Assembly: GCA_030538085.1 (NCBI GenBank)
Contig: JAUNUR010000021.1
Location: 1-44,709, forward strand
Direction: 5' to 3'
DNA: 44,709 nt
Source of the DNA: Pseudomonadota bacterium
GTDB lineage: Bacteria; Pseudomonadota; Gammaproteobacteria; Burkholderiales; Burkholderiaceae_C
The stretch's first letter is position 1. The number at the start of each line of letters is the position of its first letter. A model generated the notes under the pieces. That model ran no database searches. It was not told the DNA's origin and was given only the letters and a program-made list of their open reading frames with translations. Shown here one piece after another: positions 18,388 to 27,884 of this stretch. Position numbers and translations under genes: made by a program.

Positions 18388-18765
18388 ATGACCGATACCG
18401 ATTCACAAGCCATTGCCCTGTGCAACAGCGCCGACCTGCAAGAGGGCGGCCTGGCCGTGCCTTTCGACGTGGCCTACGACGGCCAGACGCTGCGTGCTTT
18501 CGCCGTGCGTTTCGAGGGCCAGCCACACGCTTACCTGAACCGCTGCACCCATGTGGCGATGGAGCTGGACTACCAGCCCAATCGCGTGTTCGACGACACC
18601 GGCCAATGGTTGCTGTGCGCCACGCACGGCGCGGTGTTCAAGCCAGACACCGGCGAATGCAGCGGCGGGCCGTGCCGGGGCGGACTGGTCAAGGTGCGGA
18701 TGAGCGAACACGATGGCGTGGTGCACTGGCACACCAGCCACGCGCTGAAGCCGATCGAGTTCTAG
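18388..18765 (+). CDS. Rieske [2Fe-2S] domain protein
   Basis: A 125-residue stand-alone Rieske protein. The cluster ligands are C53-T-H55 and C77-A-T-H80, the second in LLCATHGAVFKPDTGEC. It has no membrane segment, so it is probably a soluble ferredoxin-like electron carrier. The two extra cysteines in TGECSGGPCRGG are typical of small Rieske proteins of this kind. The redox partner is unknown. It lies between a HAD phosphatase and an S49 peptidase, which gives no functional hint. Confidence 0.92.
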   Translation: MTDTDSQAIALCNSADLQEGGLAVPFDVAYDGQTLRAFAVRFEGQPHAYLNRCTHVAMELDYQPNRVFDDTGQWLLCATHGAVFKPDTGECSGGPCRGGLVKVRMSEHDGVVHWHTSHALKPIEF

Positions 18766-18780
18766 CGTGAACATAACTTC

Positions 18781-18877
18781 TATTTTTATAGTGGCTTGCG
18801 CATATCCAGTAATGATTTCAAGAAAAATCAATCTGAAATGCTTGTGCGGCAAGCGCAAGCAGCTCCTGTTTTGATAG
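18781..18877. repeat. Two degenerate copies of the dispersed intergenic repeat
   Basis: The first part (18781-18815) has TTTTTATAGTGGCTTGCGC and ATCCAGTAA. The second (18827-18877) has GCTTGTGCGGCAAGCGCAAG, AGCTCCTG and TTTTGATAG. These are the same words as in the copies at 10626 and 39900. It fills most of the Rieske-sppA spacer. Confidence 0.5.
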
Positions 18878-18920
18878 AGCGCCACGGCGCCTGTTTCCAG
18901 CCAACCAACCCCACCATGCC

Positions 18921-19877
18921 ATGGAAAACGAAGTCACCCTGAACGCCAAGACGATCCACTGGGAGCGCGAGGCCATCGAAAAACTGCTGCTGGCCGACCT
19001 GCGCGAGCGCCGCGCCGCCCGCCGCTGGCGCATCGTGCGCAGCTTGCTGTGGATGGTGCTGTTCGGCGTGCTGATCTGGGTGCTGTTCGCCGACGCACTG
19101 CCCACCAACGCCCCGGCCACGCCGCACACCGCCATGGTCGCCATCAAGGGCGAGATCGCCGACGAGGCTGAGGCCAGTGCCGAGTTTGTGCTGCCCGCGC
19201 TGCGTAGCGCCATGGAAGACAAGGGCGCGCAGGCGCTGGTGCTGCTGATCAATTCGCCCGGCGGCAGCCCGGTGCAGGCGGGGCTGATCACCGACGAAAT
19301 CCACCGCCTGCGCGCGCTGCACAAGAAGCCCGTGTACGCCGTGGTGGAAGAAACCGCCGCTTCGGCCGCTTACTACATCGCCTCGTCGGCCGACAAGATC
19401 TATGTCGACAAGGCCAGCATCGTCGGCAGCATCGGCGTGCTGATCAACGGCTTTGGCTTCGTCGACACGCTGGACAAACTGGGTGTCGAGCGGCGCCTGC
19501 TGACGGCGGGCGAGAACAAGGGCTTTCTCGATCCGTTCAGCCCGCAATCCGAAGCGCACAAGCAGCATGCGCAGGCCATGCTGGGGCAGATTCACCGCCA
19601 GTTCATCGATGTGGTGAAAAAGGGGCGCGGCGAGCGCCTGAAGGAAACGCCGGAAATGTTCAGCGGCCTGTTCTGGACCGGCGAGCAAGCGGTGCAACTG
19701 GGCCTGGCGGACGAGTTTGGCAGCCTGGATTCCGTGGCGCGCGACGTGGTGAAGGCCGACAAGCTGGTGGACTACTCCAACAAAAAGAACCTGGCAGAGC
19801 GTTTTGCCAAGCGCTTTGGCGCGGCCATGGGCGAGGGCGCCGTGAAGGCGCTGCAGGTGGCGCCCAGCGTGCGCTGA
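18921..19877 (+). CDS. sppA: S49 family signal peptide peptidase, short form
   Basis: A 318-residue membrane-anchored serine peptidase. One membrane helix near residues 38-57 (LLWMVLFGVLIWVLF) is followed by a single SppA domain: INSPGGSPVQAG, VEETAASAAYYIASSADKIY and the catalytic serine S170 in ASIVGSIGV. It degrades cleaved signal peptides in the membrane. It has one domain, not two as in E. coli SppA, so it must oligomerise to form the catalytic chamber, as known for short SppA proteins. The opposite-strand methylase gene ends 7 bases after its stop. Confidence 0.92.
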   Translation: MENEVTLNAKTIHWEREAIEKLLLADLRERRAARRWRIVRSLLWMVLFGVLIWVLFADALPTNAPATPHTAMVAIKGEIADEAEASAEFVLPALRSAMEDKGAQALVLLINSPGGSPVQAGLITDEIHRLRALHKKPVYAVVEETAASAAYYIASSADKIYVDKASIVGSIGVLINGFGFVDTLDKLGVERRLLTAGENKGFLDPFSPQSEAHKQHAQAMLGQIHRQFIDVVKKGRGERLKETPEMFSGLFWTGEQAVQLGLADEFGSLDSVARDVVKADKLVDYSNKKNLAERFAKRFGAAMGEGAVKALQVAPSVR

Positions 19878-19884
19878 GCCTCGC

Positions 19885-20661
19885 TCAGGCCCCGATGGCG
19901 AACACGGCCGGGGCGCGATCCAGTTCGGCTGCGCTGCCCTGGCGCCAGTTGCTGACCGCCGCCGAGCGCACGCGACCATCGGCCAGCGTCAATCCCTGGG
20001 CCACCGTCAGTCGCGTGCCGGGCTTGAGCGTCTGCACCAGCGCCTGCCAAACCGCCGGATTGCGGTAGGGCGTTTCGATGAACAACTGCGTCTGGCCGGT
20101 CTTGTGTGCCAGCGCCTCCAGCTCGCGCACGCGCTGCGTGCGTGCGGCGGCGTCCTGCGGCAGGTAGCCGACGAAGGCGAAGTTCTGCCCGTTCAGCCCG
20201 CTGGCGGCCAGCGCCAGCAGCAATGACACCGGCCCGACCAGCGGCAGCACCGTGATGCCCAGATCGTGCGCGGCGCGCACCACCGAGCTGCCGGGGTCGG
20301 CCACGGCGGGCATGCCCGCTTCGCTGATCAGGCCGACATCGTGACCCTGCAGCGCGGGCGCCAGCAGCGGCCGGGCGTCGAAGCGCGTGCTGCCGGCGTG
20401 GTCGCCTTTCTTGTGCACTTCGCGCGGCAGTTCGGTGATCTGCTGCGCCTGAATCGGCTGCGCCAGCGGCTCCAGCGCATCGACGCGCTTGAGGAAGGCG
20501 CGGGTGGATTTGGCGTTTTCACTGATCCAGTGGGTGAGGGCGGCGGCGGCCTGGATCGTGCCGGCAGGCAGTACCGCGTCCAGCGGCGTCTGCGTGTCGC
20601 AGCCGTGGTCGAGCGGGGTGGGCACCAGCAACAGCCGGCCCTTGGGGGCGGGCGCGGTCAT
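19885..20661 (-). CDS. SAM-dependent methyltransferase, RsmI/tetrapyrrole methylase family
   Basis: A 258-residue protein with the TP-methylase fold. Visible are the N-terminal strand LLLVPTPLDHG, the substrate-loop region ISENAKSTRAFLKRV and the SAM-site motif SEAGMPAVADPG. These match RsmI, which 2'-O-methylates C1402 of 16S rRNA, but the protein is shorter than typical RsmI (about 280-300) and the motifs are diverged. In Burkholderiales such a paralogue beside maf is common and a separate true rsmI usually exists elsewhere. It overlaps the maf gene by 4 bases, so both are co-transcribed. Methylation target uncertain. Confidence 0.85.
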   Translation of the reverse strand: MTAPAPKGRLLLVPTPLDHGCDTQTPLDAVLPAGTIQAAAALTHWISENAKSTRAFLKRVDALEPLAQPIQAQQITELPREVHKKGDHAGSTRFDARPLLAPALQGHDVGLISEAGMPAVADPGSSVVRAAHDLGITVLPLVGPVSLLLALAASGLNGQNFAFVGYLPQDAAARTQRVRELEALAHKTGQTQLFIETPYRNPAVWQALVQTLKPGTRLTVAQGLTLADGRVRSAAVSNWRQGSAAELDRAPAVFAIGA

Positions 20662-21251
20662 GGCAACGTCAACCCGGCGGCGCGCAGCAAGCGGGCGGTG
20701 CGGATCAGCGGCAGGCCGACCAGCGCGGTCGGGTCGTCGTTGTGGATGGCGTCCAGCAGCGCGATGCCCAAACCCTCGCTCTTGGCGCTGCCGGCGCAGT
20801 CGTAGGGCTGCTCGGTGTGCAGATAGCGTTCGATTTCGTCATCGCTTAGGTCACGGAACAGCACCTCCACAGCGGCCAGGTCGGTCTGCTCGAAGCCCGC
20901 TTCGGCGCACACTACCGCCAGCGCGGTCTGGAAGATCACCGTTTGTCCGCGCATGCGGCGCAGTTGCGCCACGGCGCGCTCATGCGTGCCCGGCTTGCCC
21001 AGCGGCTCGCCGTCCAGATCAGCCACCTGATCGGAGCCAATGACGATGGCCCGTGGGTGCCGCGCGGCCACGTCGCGCGCCTTGGCCAGCGCCAGGCGCA
21101 GGGCCAGCTTGCGCGGTGATTCGCCGGGCTGCGGGGCTTCGTCCACGCGCGGTGCCTCGGTGGTGAAGGGCAGGCCCAGGCGGGCCAGCAGTTCGCGCCG
21201 GTAGGGCGAGGTGGAGCCCAGGATCAACGGGCGATGGGTGGAAGACGGCAT
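20658..21251 (-). CDS. maf: Maf-like nucleotide pyrophosphatase (YceF type)
   Basis: A 197-residue protein with the Maf signature LILGSTSPYRRELLARLG at the N-terminus, the acidic motif VIGSDQVADLDGE, and YDCAGSAKSEGLGI near the C-terminus. Maf proteins hydrolyse non-canonical or modified nucleoside triphosphates to monophosphates; the YceF subgroup prefers 7-methyl-GTP. Context next to yceD, rpmF and plsX matches the E. coli yceF-yceD-rpmF-plsX neighbourhood, although here maf is divergent from yceD. Only 26 bases separate the two divergent starts. Confidence 0.92.
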   Translation of the reverse strand: MPSSTHRPLILGSTSPYRRELLARLGLPFTTEAPRVDEAPQPGESPRKLALRLALAKARDVAARHPRAIVIGSDQVADLDGEPLGKPGTHERAVAQLRRMRGQTVIFQTALAVVCAEAGFEQTDLAAVEVLFRDLSDDEIERYLHTEQPYDCAGSAKSEGLGIALLDAIHNDDPTALVGLPLIRTARLLRAAGLTLP

Positions 21252-21277
21252 GCGCGCGATTCTCTTACACTGCCCCG

Positions 21278-21826
21278 ATGAGCAAGACGTTTCAGCCCGA
21301 CCGGCTTGACGTGGCGGCCTTCGTGACCGCCAAGGCCCATCTGTCGGCGCACGATCCGCTTCAAAAATACGAGCGGCTTGCGCAGGAGTTGCGTGAGCCA
21401 GAGCATGATTTGGTCATTGACTGGCAAGTCGATGGCGAGCAGCGCGGCACCATCGACGGCAGTCGCCGTCCGGCGCTGCATTTGCGCGCGCGGGCCGATC
21501 TGCCGTTGACCTGCCAGCGCTGCATGGGCGAGGTGCGCGTGCCGGTGGAGGTGGACCGGCATTTCGTCTTCGTGCCCGATGAAGACGCCGCCGCCGCGCT
21601 GGACGAGGCTTCCGACGACGACGTGCTGGCGCTGGCGCCGGACTTCGATCTGCGCGACTTGATCGAGGATGAACTGCTGATGGCGTTGCCGCTGGTGCCG
21701 CGCCACGAGCAGTGTCCCGAAGGCGTGCGGCTGTCGGCGCAGAGTGCCGATTTCGATGCGGCGCAGGAAGAAAAGGCCAACCCGTTCGCCGCGCTGGCCG
21801 TGCTCAAGACAGACAAGTCCAACTGA
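21278..21826 (+). CDS. yceD: YceD (DUF177) family protein
   Basis: A 182-residue protein with the DUF177 hallmark CxxC pair LTCQRCMGEVRVPVEVDRHF and the acidic helix LRDLIEDELLMALPLVPRHE. The family is encoded before rpmF almost everywhere; plant and bacterial members are linked to 23S rRNA accumulation. Its cysteines may bind metal. Here rpmF follows after a 180-base gap with its own promoter. Biochemical role not established. Confidence 0.93.
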   Translation: MSKTFQPDRLDVAAFVTAKAHLSAHDPLQKYERLAQELREPEHDLVIDWQVDGEQRGTIDGSRRPALHLRARADLPLTCQRCMGEVRVPVEVDRHFVFVPDEDAAAALDEASDDDVLALAPDFDLRDLIEDELLMALPLVPRHEQCPEGVRLSAQSADFDAAQEEKANPFAALAVLKTDKSN

Positions 21827-21875
21827 AAACGCGCTAACTGCCTGCCGCCACTGGTAAAAGCAGCCAAAATCGGGC

Positions 21876-21881
21876 TATAAT
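21876..21881 (+). promoter_or_regulatory. Putative -10 box upstream of rpmF
   Basis: A perfect TATAAT lies 125 bases before the rpmF start and 49 bases after the yceD stop. The -35 region at the right spacing is weak (GGTAAA, 21853-21858). The leader of about 115 bases is long enough for control by RNA structure, but I see no clear motif. Confidence 0.45.
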
Positions 21882-22006
21882 CGAAGGCTTCGCGCGCAAG
21901 AGCCGGCTGGGGTTTCCAGTGCCGGATGCGTCAAAACAATTTTCAACTTGCTTTTTGAGGCGGCGGTTTGCTCCGTGGCCTCGGGCCACACACCAAAGGA
22001 GCCATC

Positions 22007-22189
22007 ATGGCTGTTCAGCAAAACAAGAAGTCGCCTTCCAAGCGCGGCATGCACCGTTCGCACAACGCCCTGTCCGCGCCCGGCATCGCCGTGGAGCCGA
22101 CCACGGGCGAGACGCATCTGCGTCACCACATCAGCCCCAACGGCTTCTACCGCGGCCGTCAGGTAATCAAACCCAAGACCGAAGCCTGA
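22007..22189 (+). CDS. rpmF: 50S ribosomal protein L32
   Basis: A 60-residue basic protein beginning [20 protein letters not shown], with [17 protein letters not shown] near the end: bL32 in full. It is the cysteine-free form, without the zinc ribbon. A good ribosome site (AAAGGAG, 21995-22001) precedes the ATG. It is followed by plsX after 183 bases that contain a terminator-like hairpin. Confidence 0.97.
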   Translation: MAVQQNKKSPSKRGMHRSHNALSAPGIAVEPTTGETHLRHHISPNGFYRGRQVIKPKTEA

Positions 22190-22259
22190 TTGCCGGCTGC
22201 GGGTCTGGGCGCGCCATGTGCGGTTCCAGCCACCCGTTGCCGATGTCTTTTGCTTGGCC

Positions 22260-22304
22260 AGGCCCGGCGCTACAGCTTGTAGCCTCGGGCCTTTGGTGTT
22301 TCTG
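22260..22304 (+). terminator. Terminator-like hairpin after rpmF
   Basis: Stem AGGCCCG (22260-22266) / CGGGCCT (22286-22292) with an inner CTACA/TGTAG stem, followed by TTGGTGTTTC. The T-run is interrupted, so termination may be partial, allowing read-through into plsX and the fab genes. Confidence 0.55.
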
Positions 22305-22372
22305 AAGCGGTTTTTTGTCATGCCAATCCATCGGGGGTGATGGCTGGCGTGGCGGTTTTGCATGGGGCTTGC

Positions 22373-23419
22373 ATGATTGTTCTGGCTGTGGACTGCATGG
22401 GCGGCGACCATGGTGTCAAGGTCACCTTGCCAGCGTGCCAGCGGTTTCTGGAGCGGTACCCGGATGCGCGGCTCTTGCTGGTCGGGCAAGCCGAGGCGCT
22501 GGCCGGTTTCGCGCATGAGCGTGCCCGCGTGGTGCCCGCCACCGAGGTGGTGGCCATGGACGATGCGGTGGAGGTGGCCCTGCGCAAGAAAAAGGATTCG
22601 TCCATGCGCGTGGCGATCCAGCAGGTGAAGGACGGCGCGGCCCAGGCGGCGGTATCGGCCGGTAACACCGGCGCGCTGATGGCGATCGCGCGCTATCTGC
22701 TGAAGACGCTGGAGGGCATCGAGCGCCCCGCCATCGCCACCCAGTTGCCCAACGCCAAGGGCGCGGCGACCACGGTGCTGGACCTGGGTGCCAACGTCGA
22801 TTGCACGGCCGAGCACCTGCTGCAGTTCGCGGTGATGGGCTCGGCTCTGGTGTCGGTGCTGAAGAACGACGGGCAGCCGACGGTGGGGCTGCTCAATATC
22901 GGCGAAGAGGCCATCAAGGGGAGCGACGAGATCAAGCGTGCCGGTGAGTTGCTGCGCGCGGCGGCGGGTTCGGGTGACCTGAACTTCATCGGCAACGTCG
23001 AGGGCAACGATATTTTCAAGGGCGCGGCCGACATCGTGGTGTGCGACGGCTTCGTTGGCAACGTGGCCCTGAAGACCAGCGAGGGGCTGGCGTCGATGAT
23101 CGTTGGCTTCCTCAAGGAAGAGTTTTCACGTGGCATCTTCACCAAATTTGCAGCCATCGTTGCCTATCCGGTGCTAAAAGCCCTGCAGCGGCGCATGGAT
23201 CACCGCCGCTACAACGGCGCCGCGCTGCTGGGTCTGCGCGGGCTGGTGTTCAAGAGCCATGGCTCGGCCGATGCGGTGGCCTTCGAGCAGGCCCTGCGCC
23301 GCGCGTATGATGCGGCCAGCAACCAACTGCTTGATCGCGTGCGAGAGCGTATTGCCCACGCGGCGCCCCTGCTGGCGGATTCGGCGCCCACGCCACTGGC
23401 CCAGCCGCTGCCAGCCTGA
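22373..23419 (+). CDS. plsX: Phosphate acyltransferase PlsX
   Basis: A 348-residue peripheral membrane enzyme that converts acyl-ACP and phosphate to acyl-phosphate, the first step of phospholipid synthesis with PlsY. It starts [18 protein letters not shown], the usual family N-terminus, so the ATG at 22373 is preferred over the one at 22337. Other motifs are [19 protein letters not shown] and [20 protein letters not shown]. It opens the fatty-acid cluster plsX-fabH-fabD-fabG-acpP-fabF; fabH begins 49 bases later. Confidence 0.96.
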   Translation: MIVLAVDCMGGDHGVKVTLPACQRFLERYPDARLLLVGQAEALAGFAHERARVVPATEVVAMDDAVEVALRKKKDSSMRVAIQQVKDGAAQAAVSAGNTGALMAIARYLLKTLEGIERPAIATQLPNAKGAATTVLDLGANVDCTAEHLLQFAVMGSALVSVLKNDGQPTVGLLNIGEEAIKGSDEIKRAGELLRAAAGSGDLNFIGNVEGNDIFKGAADIVVCDGFVGNVALKTSEGLASMIVGFLKEEFSRGIFTKFAAIVAYPVLKALQRRMDHRRYNGAALLGLRGLVFKSHGSADAVAFEQALRRAYDAASNQLLDRVRERIAHAAPLLADSAPTPLAQPLPA

Positions 23420-23468
23420 AACACATCGCCGGGGCGGTTCCCGAGAATCGGTTAAATAATCTGACAGC

Positions 23469-24449
23469 ATGACTCGACGCTATTCCCGCATCACCGGCAC
23501 CGGCAGTTGTCTGCCGCCGCGTCGTGTGACGAACGAGGAACTGGTGGCCGAACTGGCCACGCGGGGCATCGAGACGTCGAACCAGTGGATCGTCGAGCGC
23601 ACCGGCATCCACGCGCGCCATTTCGCCGCGCCCGAGGTGACCACCAGCGACCTGGCGGTGCCGGCGGCCCAGGCGGCCTTGCAGGCGGCGGGGTTGCGCG
23701 CGACCGACATCGATCTCATCATCGTGGCCACTTCCACGCCCGACATGGTGTTTCCGGCCACGGCGGCCATCGTGCAGCACAAGCTGGGCATCGCCGGTTG
23801 CCCGGTGTTTGATCTGCAGGCGGTGTGCTCGGGCTTCGTCTACGCGCTGACCGTGGCCGACGCCATGATCAAGGCCGGCAATGCCACGCGCGCGTTGGTC
23901 ATCGGCGCCGAGGTGTTCAGCCGCATCCTCGATTTCAACGACCGCACCACCTGCGTGCTGTTCGGCGATGGCGCGGGCGCCGTGGTGCTGGAGGGCAGCG
24001 ACACGCCCGGCATTCTGGCGACCGATTTGCATGCCGATGGCAAGCATGTCGGCATTCTTTGCGTGCCCGGCACGGTGGCTGGCGGACAGGTGCTGGGCGA
24101 TCCGCTGCTGAAGATGAATGGGCAGGCCGTGTTCAAGCTGGCCGTCAGCGTGCTCGACCAGGCGGCGCGGACGGTGCTGGACAAGGCCGGCAAGACCGAA
24201 AGCCAGATCGACTGGCTGATTCCCCATCAGGCCAACATCCGCATCATGCAGGGCACTGCCAGAAAGCTGAACCTGCCCCTGGAGCGCATGGTGGTGACCG
24301 TGCACGACCACGGCAACACCTCGGCCGCGTCGATTCCGCTGGCGCTCGACCACGGCGTGCGCTCGGGACGGGTCAAGCCTGGTCAGACGGTGCTGCTCGA
24401 AGGCGTGGGCGGTGGCTTCACCTGGGGGGCCGTGCTTCTTGATCTGTAG
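23469..24449 (+). CDS. fabH: Beta-ketoacyl-ACP synthase III
   Basis: A 326-residue thiolase-fold enzyme that starts fatty-acid synthesis by condensing acetyl-CoA with malonyl-ACP. The triad is visible: C120 in [13 protein letters not shown]253 in [12 protein letters not shown] and N283 in HGNTSAAS. The start [20 protein letters not shown] is typical of proteobacterial FabH. Full length. It is followed by fabD after 62 bases, a spacer that carries a partial copy of the dispersed intergenic repeat. Confidence 0.97.
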   Translation: MTRRYSRITGTGSCLPPRRVTNEELVAELATRGIETSNQWIVERTGIHARHFAAPEVTTSDLAVPAAQAALQAAGLRATDIDLIIVATSTPDMVFPATAAIVQHKLGIAGCPVFDLQAVCSGFVYALTVADAMIKAGNATRALVIGAEVFSRILDFNDRTTCVLFGDGAGAVVLEGSDTPGILATDLHADGKHVGILCVPGTVAGGQVLGDPLLKMNGQAVFKLAVSVLDQAARTVLDKAGKTESQIDWLIPHQANIRIMQGTARKLNLPLERMVVTVHDHGNTSAASIPLALDHGVRSGRVKPGQTVLLEGVGGGFTWGAVLLDL

Positions 24450-24482
24450 CTGCTGGTGCTTGCTGTATAAGGGAAGCTGCTC
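24447..24482. repeat. Partial copy of dispersed intergenic repeat
   Basis: TAGCTGCTGGTGCTTG (24447-24462) matches the TAGCTGCTGGCGCTTG word of the copy at 10626 with one change. It begins in the fabH stop codon and lacks the second stem arm, so the fabH stop may itself come from the repeat. Confidence 0.4.
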
Positions 24483-24511
24483 AATTTCACTCACCATCAA
24501 GAACGCTATCC

Positions 24512-25462
24512 ATGAAACCCATCGCCTTTGTTTTCCCCGGTCAGGGTTCGCAATCCGTCGGCATGTTAGACGCCTGGGGCGAGCACCCAGTGGTGCGCGA
24601 CACGGTGCAGGAGGCCTCTGACGCGCTGGGCGAGGATCTTGGCGCGCTGATCGCGGGTGGCCCCAAGGAAGACCTGGCGCTGACCACCAACACCCAGCCC
24701 GTGATGCTGGTGGCTGGCGTGGCCTGCTGGCGCGTCTGGCGTGCAGAGGGTGGGGCGCTGCCGGCGGCGGTGGCGGGGCATTCGCTGGGTGAGTATTCAG
24801 CGCTGGTCGCCGCGGAGGCTTTGCCGCTGGCCGAGGCCGTGCCGCTGGTGCGCCTGCGTGCCCTGGCCATGCAGGAGGCTGTGCCCGTCGGCACCGGCGC
24901 CATGGCCGCCATCCTGGGGCTGGAGGCCGCGAAAGTGATCGCCGGTTGCGAGGAAGTGACGGGCGCCATGGGCAAGAACGGCACCGAAGTGGTGGAGGCC
25001 GTCAATTTCAATGATCCGGTGCAGACCGTGATCGCTGGCACCAAGGCGGCGGTCGAGAAGGCCTGCGAAGTGCTGAAAGGCATGGGTGCCAAGCGCGCGC
25101 TGCCGCTGCCGGTGTCGGCGCCGTTTCACAGCAGCCTGATGAAGCCCGCCGCTGAGCGGCTGAAAGGGGCGCTGGACGCCGTGGACTTCGCTGACCCGAA
25201 GATTCCGGTGGTCAACAACATCGACGTCGCCATCGAGGGCGACCACGACCGCATCCGCGACGCGCTGTACCGGCAGGCCTTTGGCCCGGTGCGCTGGGTC
25301 GAGTGCATCCACAAGATCAAGGCCATGGGGCTGCACACCGTGGTCGAATGCGGTCCCGGCAAGGTGCTGGCTGGCATGACCAAGCGCATCGACGCCGAAC
25401 TGACAGGCGTGGCGATGTACGACCCGGCCACGCTGGCCGAGGTGAAGGCGCTGCTGGCCTGA
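24512..25462 (+). CDS. fabD: Malonyl-CoA:ACP transacylase
   Basis: A 316-residue enzyme that loads malonyl groups onto ACP. It has the oxyanion-hole motif FPGQGSQSVGM near the start, the nucleophile S91 in AGHSLGEYSAL, and the partner histidine region VSAPFHSSLM. Length and order are those of the family. It lies between fabH and fabG in the type II fatty-acid cluster, 28 bases before fabG, so they are probably co-transcribed. Confidence 0.97.
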   Translation: MKPIAFVFPGQGSQSVGMLDAWGEHPVVRDTVQEASDALGEDLGALIAGGPKEDLALTTNTQPVMLVAGVACWRVWRAEGGALPAAVAGHSLGEYSALVAAEALPLAEAVPLVRLRALAMQEAVPVGTGAMAAILGLEAAKVIAGCEEVTGAMGKNGTEVVEAVNFNDPVQTVIAGTKAAVEKACEVLKGMGAKRALPLPVSAPFHSSLMKPAAERLKGALDAVDFADPKIPVVNNIDVAIEGDHDRIRDALYRQAFGPVRWVECIHKIKAMGLHTVVECGPGKVLAGMTKRIDAELTGVAMYDPATLAEVKALLA

Positions 25463-25490
25463 GCCAGGCTACAAGCGAGAGGGAAAACGA

Positions 25491-26240
25491 ATGTCTGAAA
25501 CTGTCATGACGGGCCAGGTGGCCCTGGTCACGGGCGCTTCACGCGGCATTGGCGCCGCTATCGCGCAGACGCTGGCGGCGCGCGGCATGAAGGTCGTCGG
25601 CACGGCGACCACGGAAGAGGGCGCTGGCAGGATCTGCGCCGCGCTGGCCGCCTATCCGGGCTGCCGCGGCGCCGCGCTTGATGTCAACGACGCGGCGGCG
25701 GCCGAAGGCCTGATCGACGCCATCGTCAAGGAGCACGGCGCGTTGCACGTGCTGGTCAACAACGCCGGTATCACGCGCGACCAGCTCGCCATGCGCATGA
25801 AGGACGAAGACTGGGATGCCGTGCTCGACACCAACCTGAAGGCAGTGTTCCGCATGAGCCGTGCCGTGATGCGCCCCATGATGAAGCAGCGCCATGGCCG
25901 TATCGTCAGCATCACCAGCGTGGTGGGCGTCTCGGGCAACCCCGGCCAGGCCAACTACGCGGCGGCCAAGGCCGGCGTGGCGGGCATGACGCGCGCGCTG
26001 GCGCGCGAGCTGGGCAGCCGTGGCATCACCGTGAACTGCGTGGCGCCGGGCTTCATCGCCACCGACATGACGGCGGCGCTGGGCGAGGAGCAGCAGAAAG
26101 CGCTGACCGGGCAGATTCCGCTGGGCCGCCTGGGCCAGCCGGCCGACATCGCCGCCGCCGTGGCCTATCTGGCCAGCCCCGAGGCGGGCTACGTGACGGG
26201 GCAGGAACTGCACGTCAACGGCGGCATGTTCATGGCATAA
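25491..26240 (+). CDS. fabG: 3-oxoacyl-ACP reductase
   Basis: A 249-residue short-chain dehydrogenase that reduces 3-oxoacyl-ACP with NADPH. It shows the cofactor motif TGASRGIGAAIA, the NNAG motif in VNNAGITRD, and the catalytic Y156 and K160 in ANYAAAKAGVAG. ATG at 25491 has a ribosome site (GAGAGGG) at the right distance; an in-frame ATG at 25506 is the alternative. It precedes acpP by 92 bases. Confidence 0.97.
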   Translation: MSETVMTGQVALVTGASRGIGAAIAQTLAARGMKVVGTATTEEGAGRICAALAAYPGCRGAALDVNDAAAAEGLIDAIVKEHGALHVLVNNAGITRDQLAMRMKDEDWDAVLDTNLKAVFRMSRAVMRPMMKQRHGRIVSITSVVGVSGNPGQANYAAAKAGVAGMTRALARELGSRGITVNCVAPGFIATDMTAALGEEQQKALTGQIPLGRLGQPADIAAAVAYLASPEAGYVTGQELHVNGGMFMA

Positions 26241-26299
26241 AGCCATACACTCACCGATTCGCGCCCGCCGGCTCCGAGCAGCCAGGTAAGCGCGGGTAA

Positions 26300-26569
<270 letters not shown>

Positions 26570-26578
26570 GCCCCCGAC

Positions 26579-27823
26579 ATGTCCCGACGCCGCGTCGTTG
26601 TCACCGGCCTGGGTTGTGTCAGCCCCGTGGGCAACACGGTGGCGGAAAGCTGGGCCAGCCTGCTGGCCGGCCGCTCGGGCATTGATCTCATCACGCGCTT
26701 CGACGCCAGTCAGTTCGCCTCCCGCATCGCCGGCGAGGTGAAGGGGCTGGACATTTCGCCGCACATCTCGGCGAAAGAAGCGCGCACCATGGACACCTTC
26801 ATCCATTACGGCATCGTGGCCGCCGCCGAGGCGGTGCAAGATGCCGGCCTGCCCGTGGGCGAGGCGCTGGGTGAAGAGGTCGCCACGCGCATTGGCTGCG
26901 TGATCGGCTCGGGCATCGGCGGTCTGCCGATGATCGAGGAGACGCACGGCGAATTCACCGCGCGCGGTGCGCGGCGCATTTCGCCGTTCTTCGTGCCGGC
27001 CTCCATCGTCAACATGGTGGCGGGCCAGGTTTCAATGAAGTTCGGCTTCAAGGGGCCAAACCTTGCTATCGCGACGGCCTGTACCACCGGCCTGCATTGC
27101 ATTGGCCAGGGCGCGCGCTTGATCGAACATGGCGATGCCGACGTGGTGGTGGCCGGTGGCGCCGAGTCCACGGTATCGCCGCTGGGCATTGGCGGCTTTG
27201 CCGCCATGCGCGCGCTCTCGACCCGCAACGACGACCCCAAGGCCGCCTCGCGCCCTTGGGACAAGGACCGCGACGGCTTCGTGCTGGGAGAGGGTGCCGG
27301 CATCGTCGTGCTGGAAGAATACGAGCGCGCCAAGGCCCGTGGCGCCAAAATCTATGCTGAACTGGCTGGCTTTGGCATGAGCGCCGATGCCGGCCACATG
27401 ACCGCGCCCAACATGGACGGCCCGCGCCGCGCCATGGTGGCGGCGTTGTGCAACGCCGGGGTGAATGCCGAGCAGATCGGCTACGTCAACGCGCACGGCA
27501 CTTCCACCCCGCTGGGCGACGTGAACGAGTCCAACGCCATCAAGGCGGCGCTGGGCGAGCACGCGAAGTCCACCGTGGTCAGCTCCACCAAGTCAATGAC
27601 CGGCCACCTGCTGGGTGGCGCGGGTGGCATCGAGAGCGTGTTCACCATCCTCGCGCTGCACGAGCAGAAGGTGCCGCCCACGATCAACATCTTCGAACAG
27701 GATCCGGAGTGCGATCTGGACTACTGCGCCAACACCGCGCGGGACTTGAAGGTCGATGTGGTGCTGAAGAACAACTTCGGCTTTGGCGGCACCAACGGCT
27801 CGCTGGTGTTCAAGCGCGTTTGA
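26579..27823 (+). CDS. fabF: Beta-ketoacyl-ACP synthase II
   Basis: A 414-residue condensing enzyme for chain elongation. The triad is C168 in [11 protein letters not shown]306 in [11 protein letters not shown] and H343 in [12 protein letters not shown]. It starts [20 protein letters not shown], the family N-terminus. It follows acpP by 9 bases and closes the fatty-acid cluster. Family length is about 410, so it is complete. Confidence 0.97.
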   Translation: MSRRRVVVTGLGCVSPVGNTVAESWASLLAGRSGIDLITRFDASQFASRIAGEVKGLDISPHISAKEARTMDTFIHYGIVAAAEAVQDAGLPVGEALGEEVATRIGCVIGSGIGGLPMIEETHGEFTARGARRISPFFVPASIVNMVAGQVSMKFGFKGPNLAIATACTTGLHCIGQGARLIEHGDADVVVAGGAESTVSPLGIGGFAAMRALSTRNDDPKAASRPWDKDRDGFVLGEGAGIVVLEEYERAKARGAKIYAELAGFGMSADAGHMTAPNMDGPRRAMVAALCNAGVNAEQIGYVNAHGTSTPLGDVNESNAIKAALGEHAKSTVVSSTKSMTGHLLGGAGGIESVFTILALHEQKVPPTINIFEQDPECDLDYCANTARDLKVDVVLKNNFGFGGTNGSLVFKRV

Positions 27824-27884
27824 TGGCGCTAGCGGCGGCCAGTAGTGCTTTGCTGCCGCGCCTGAATCAGGAAGGCATCGAATC

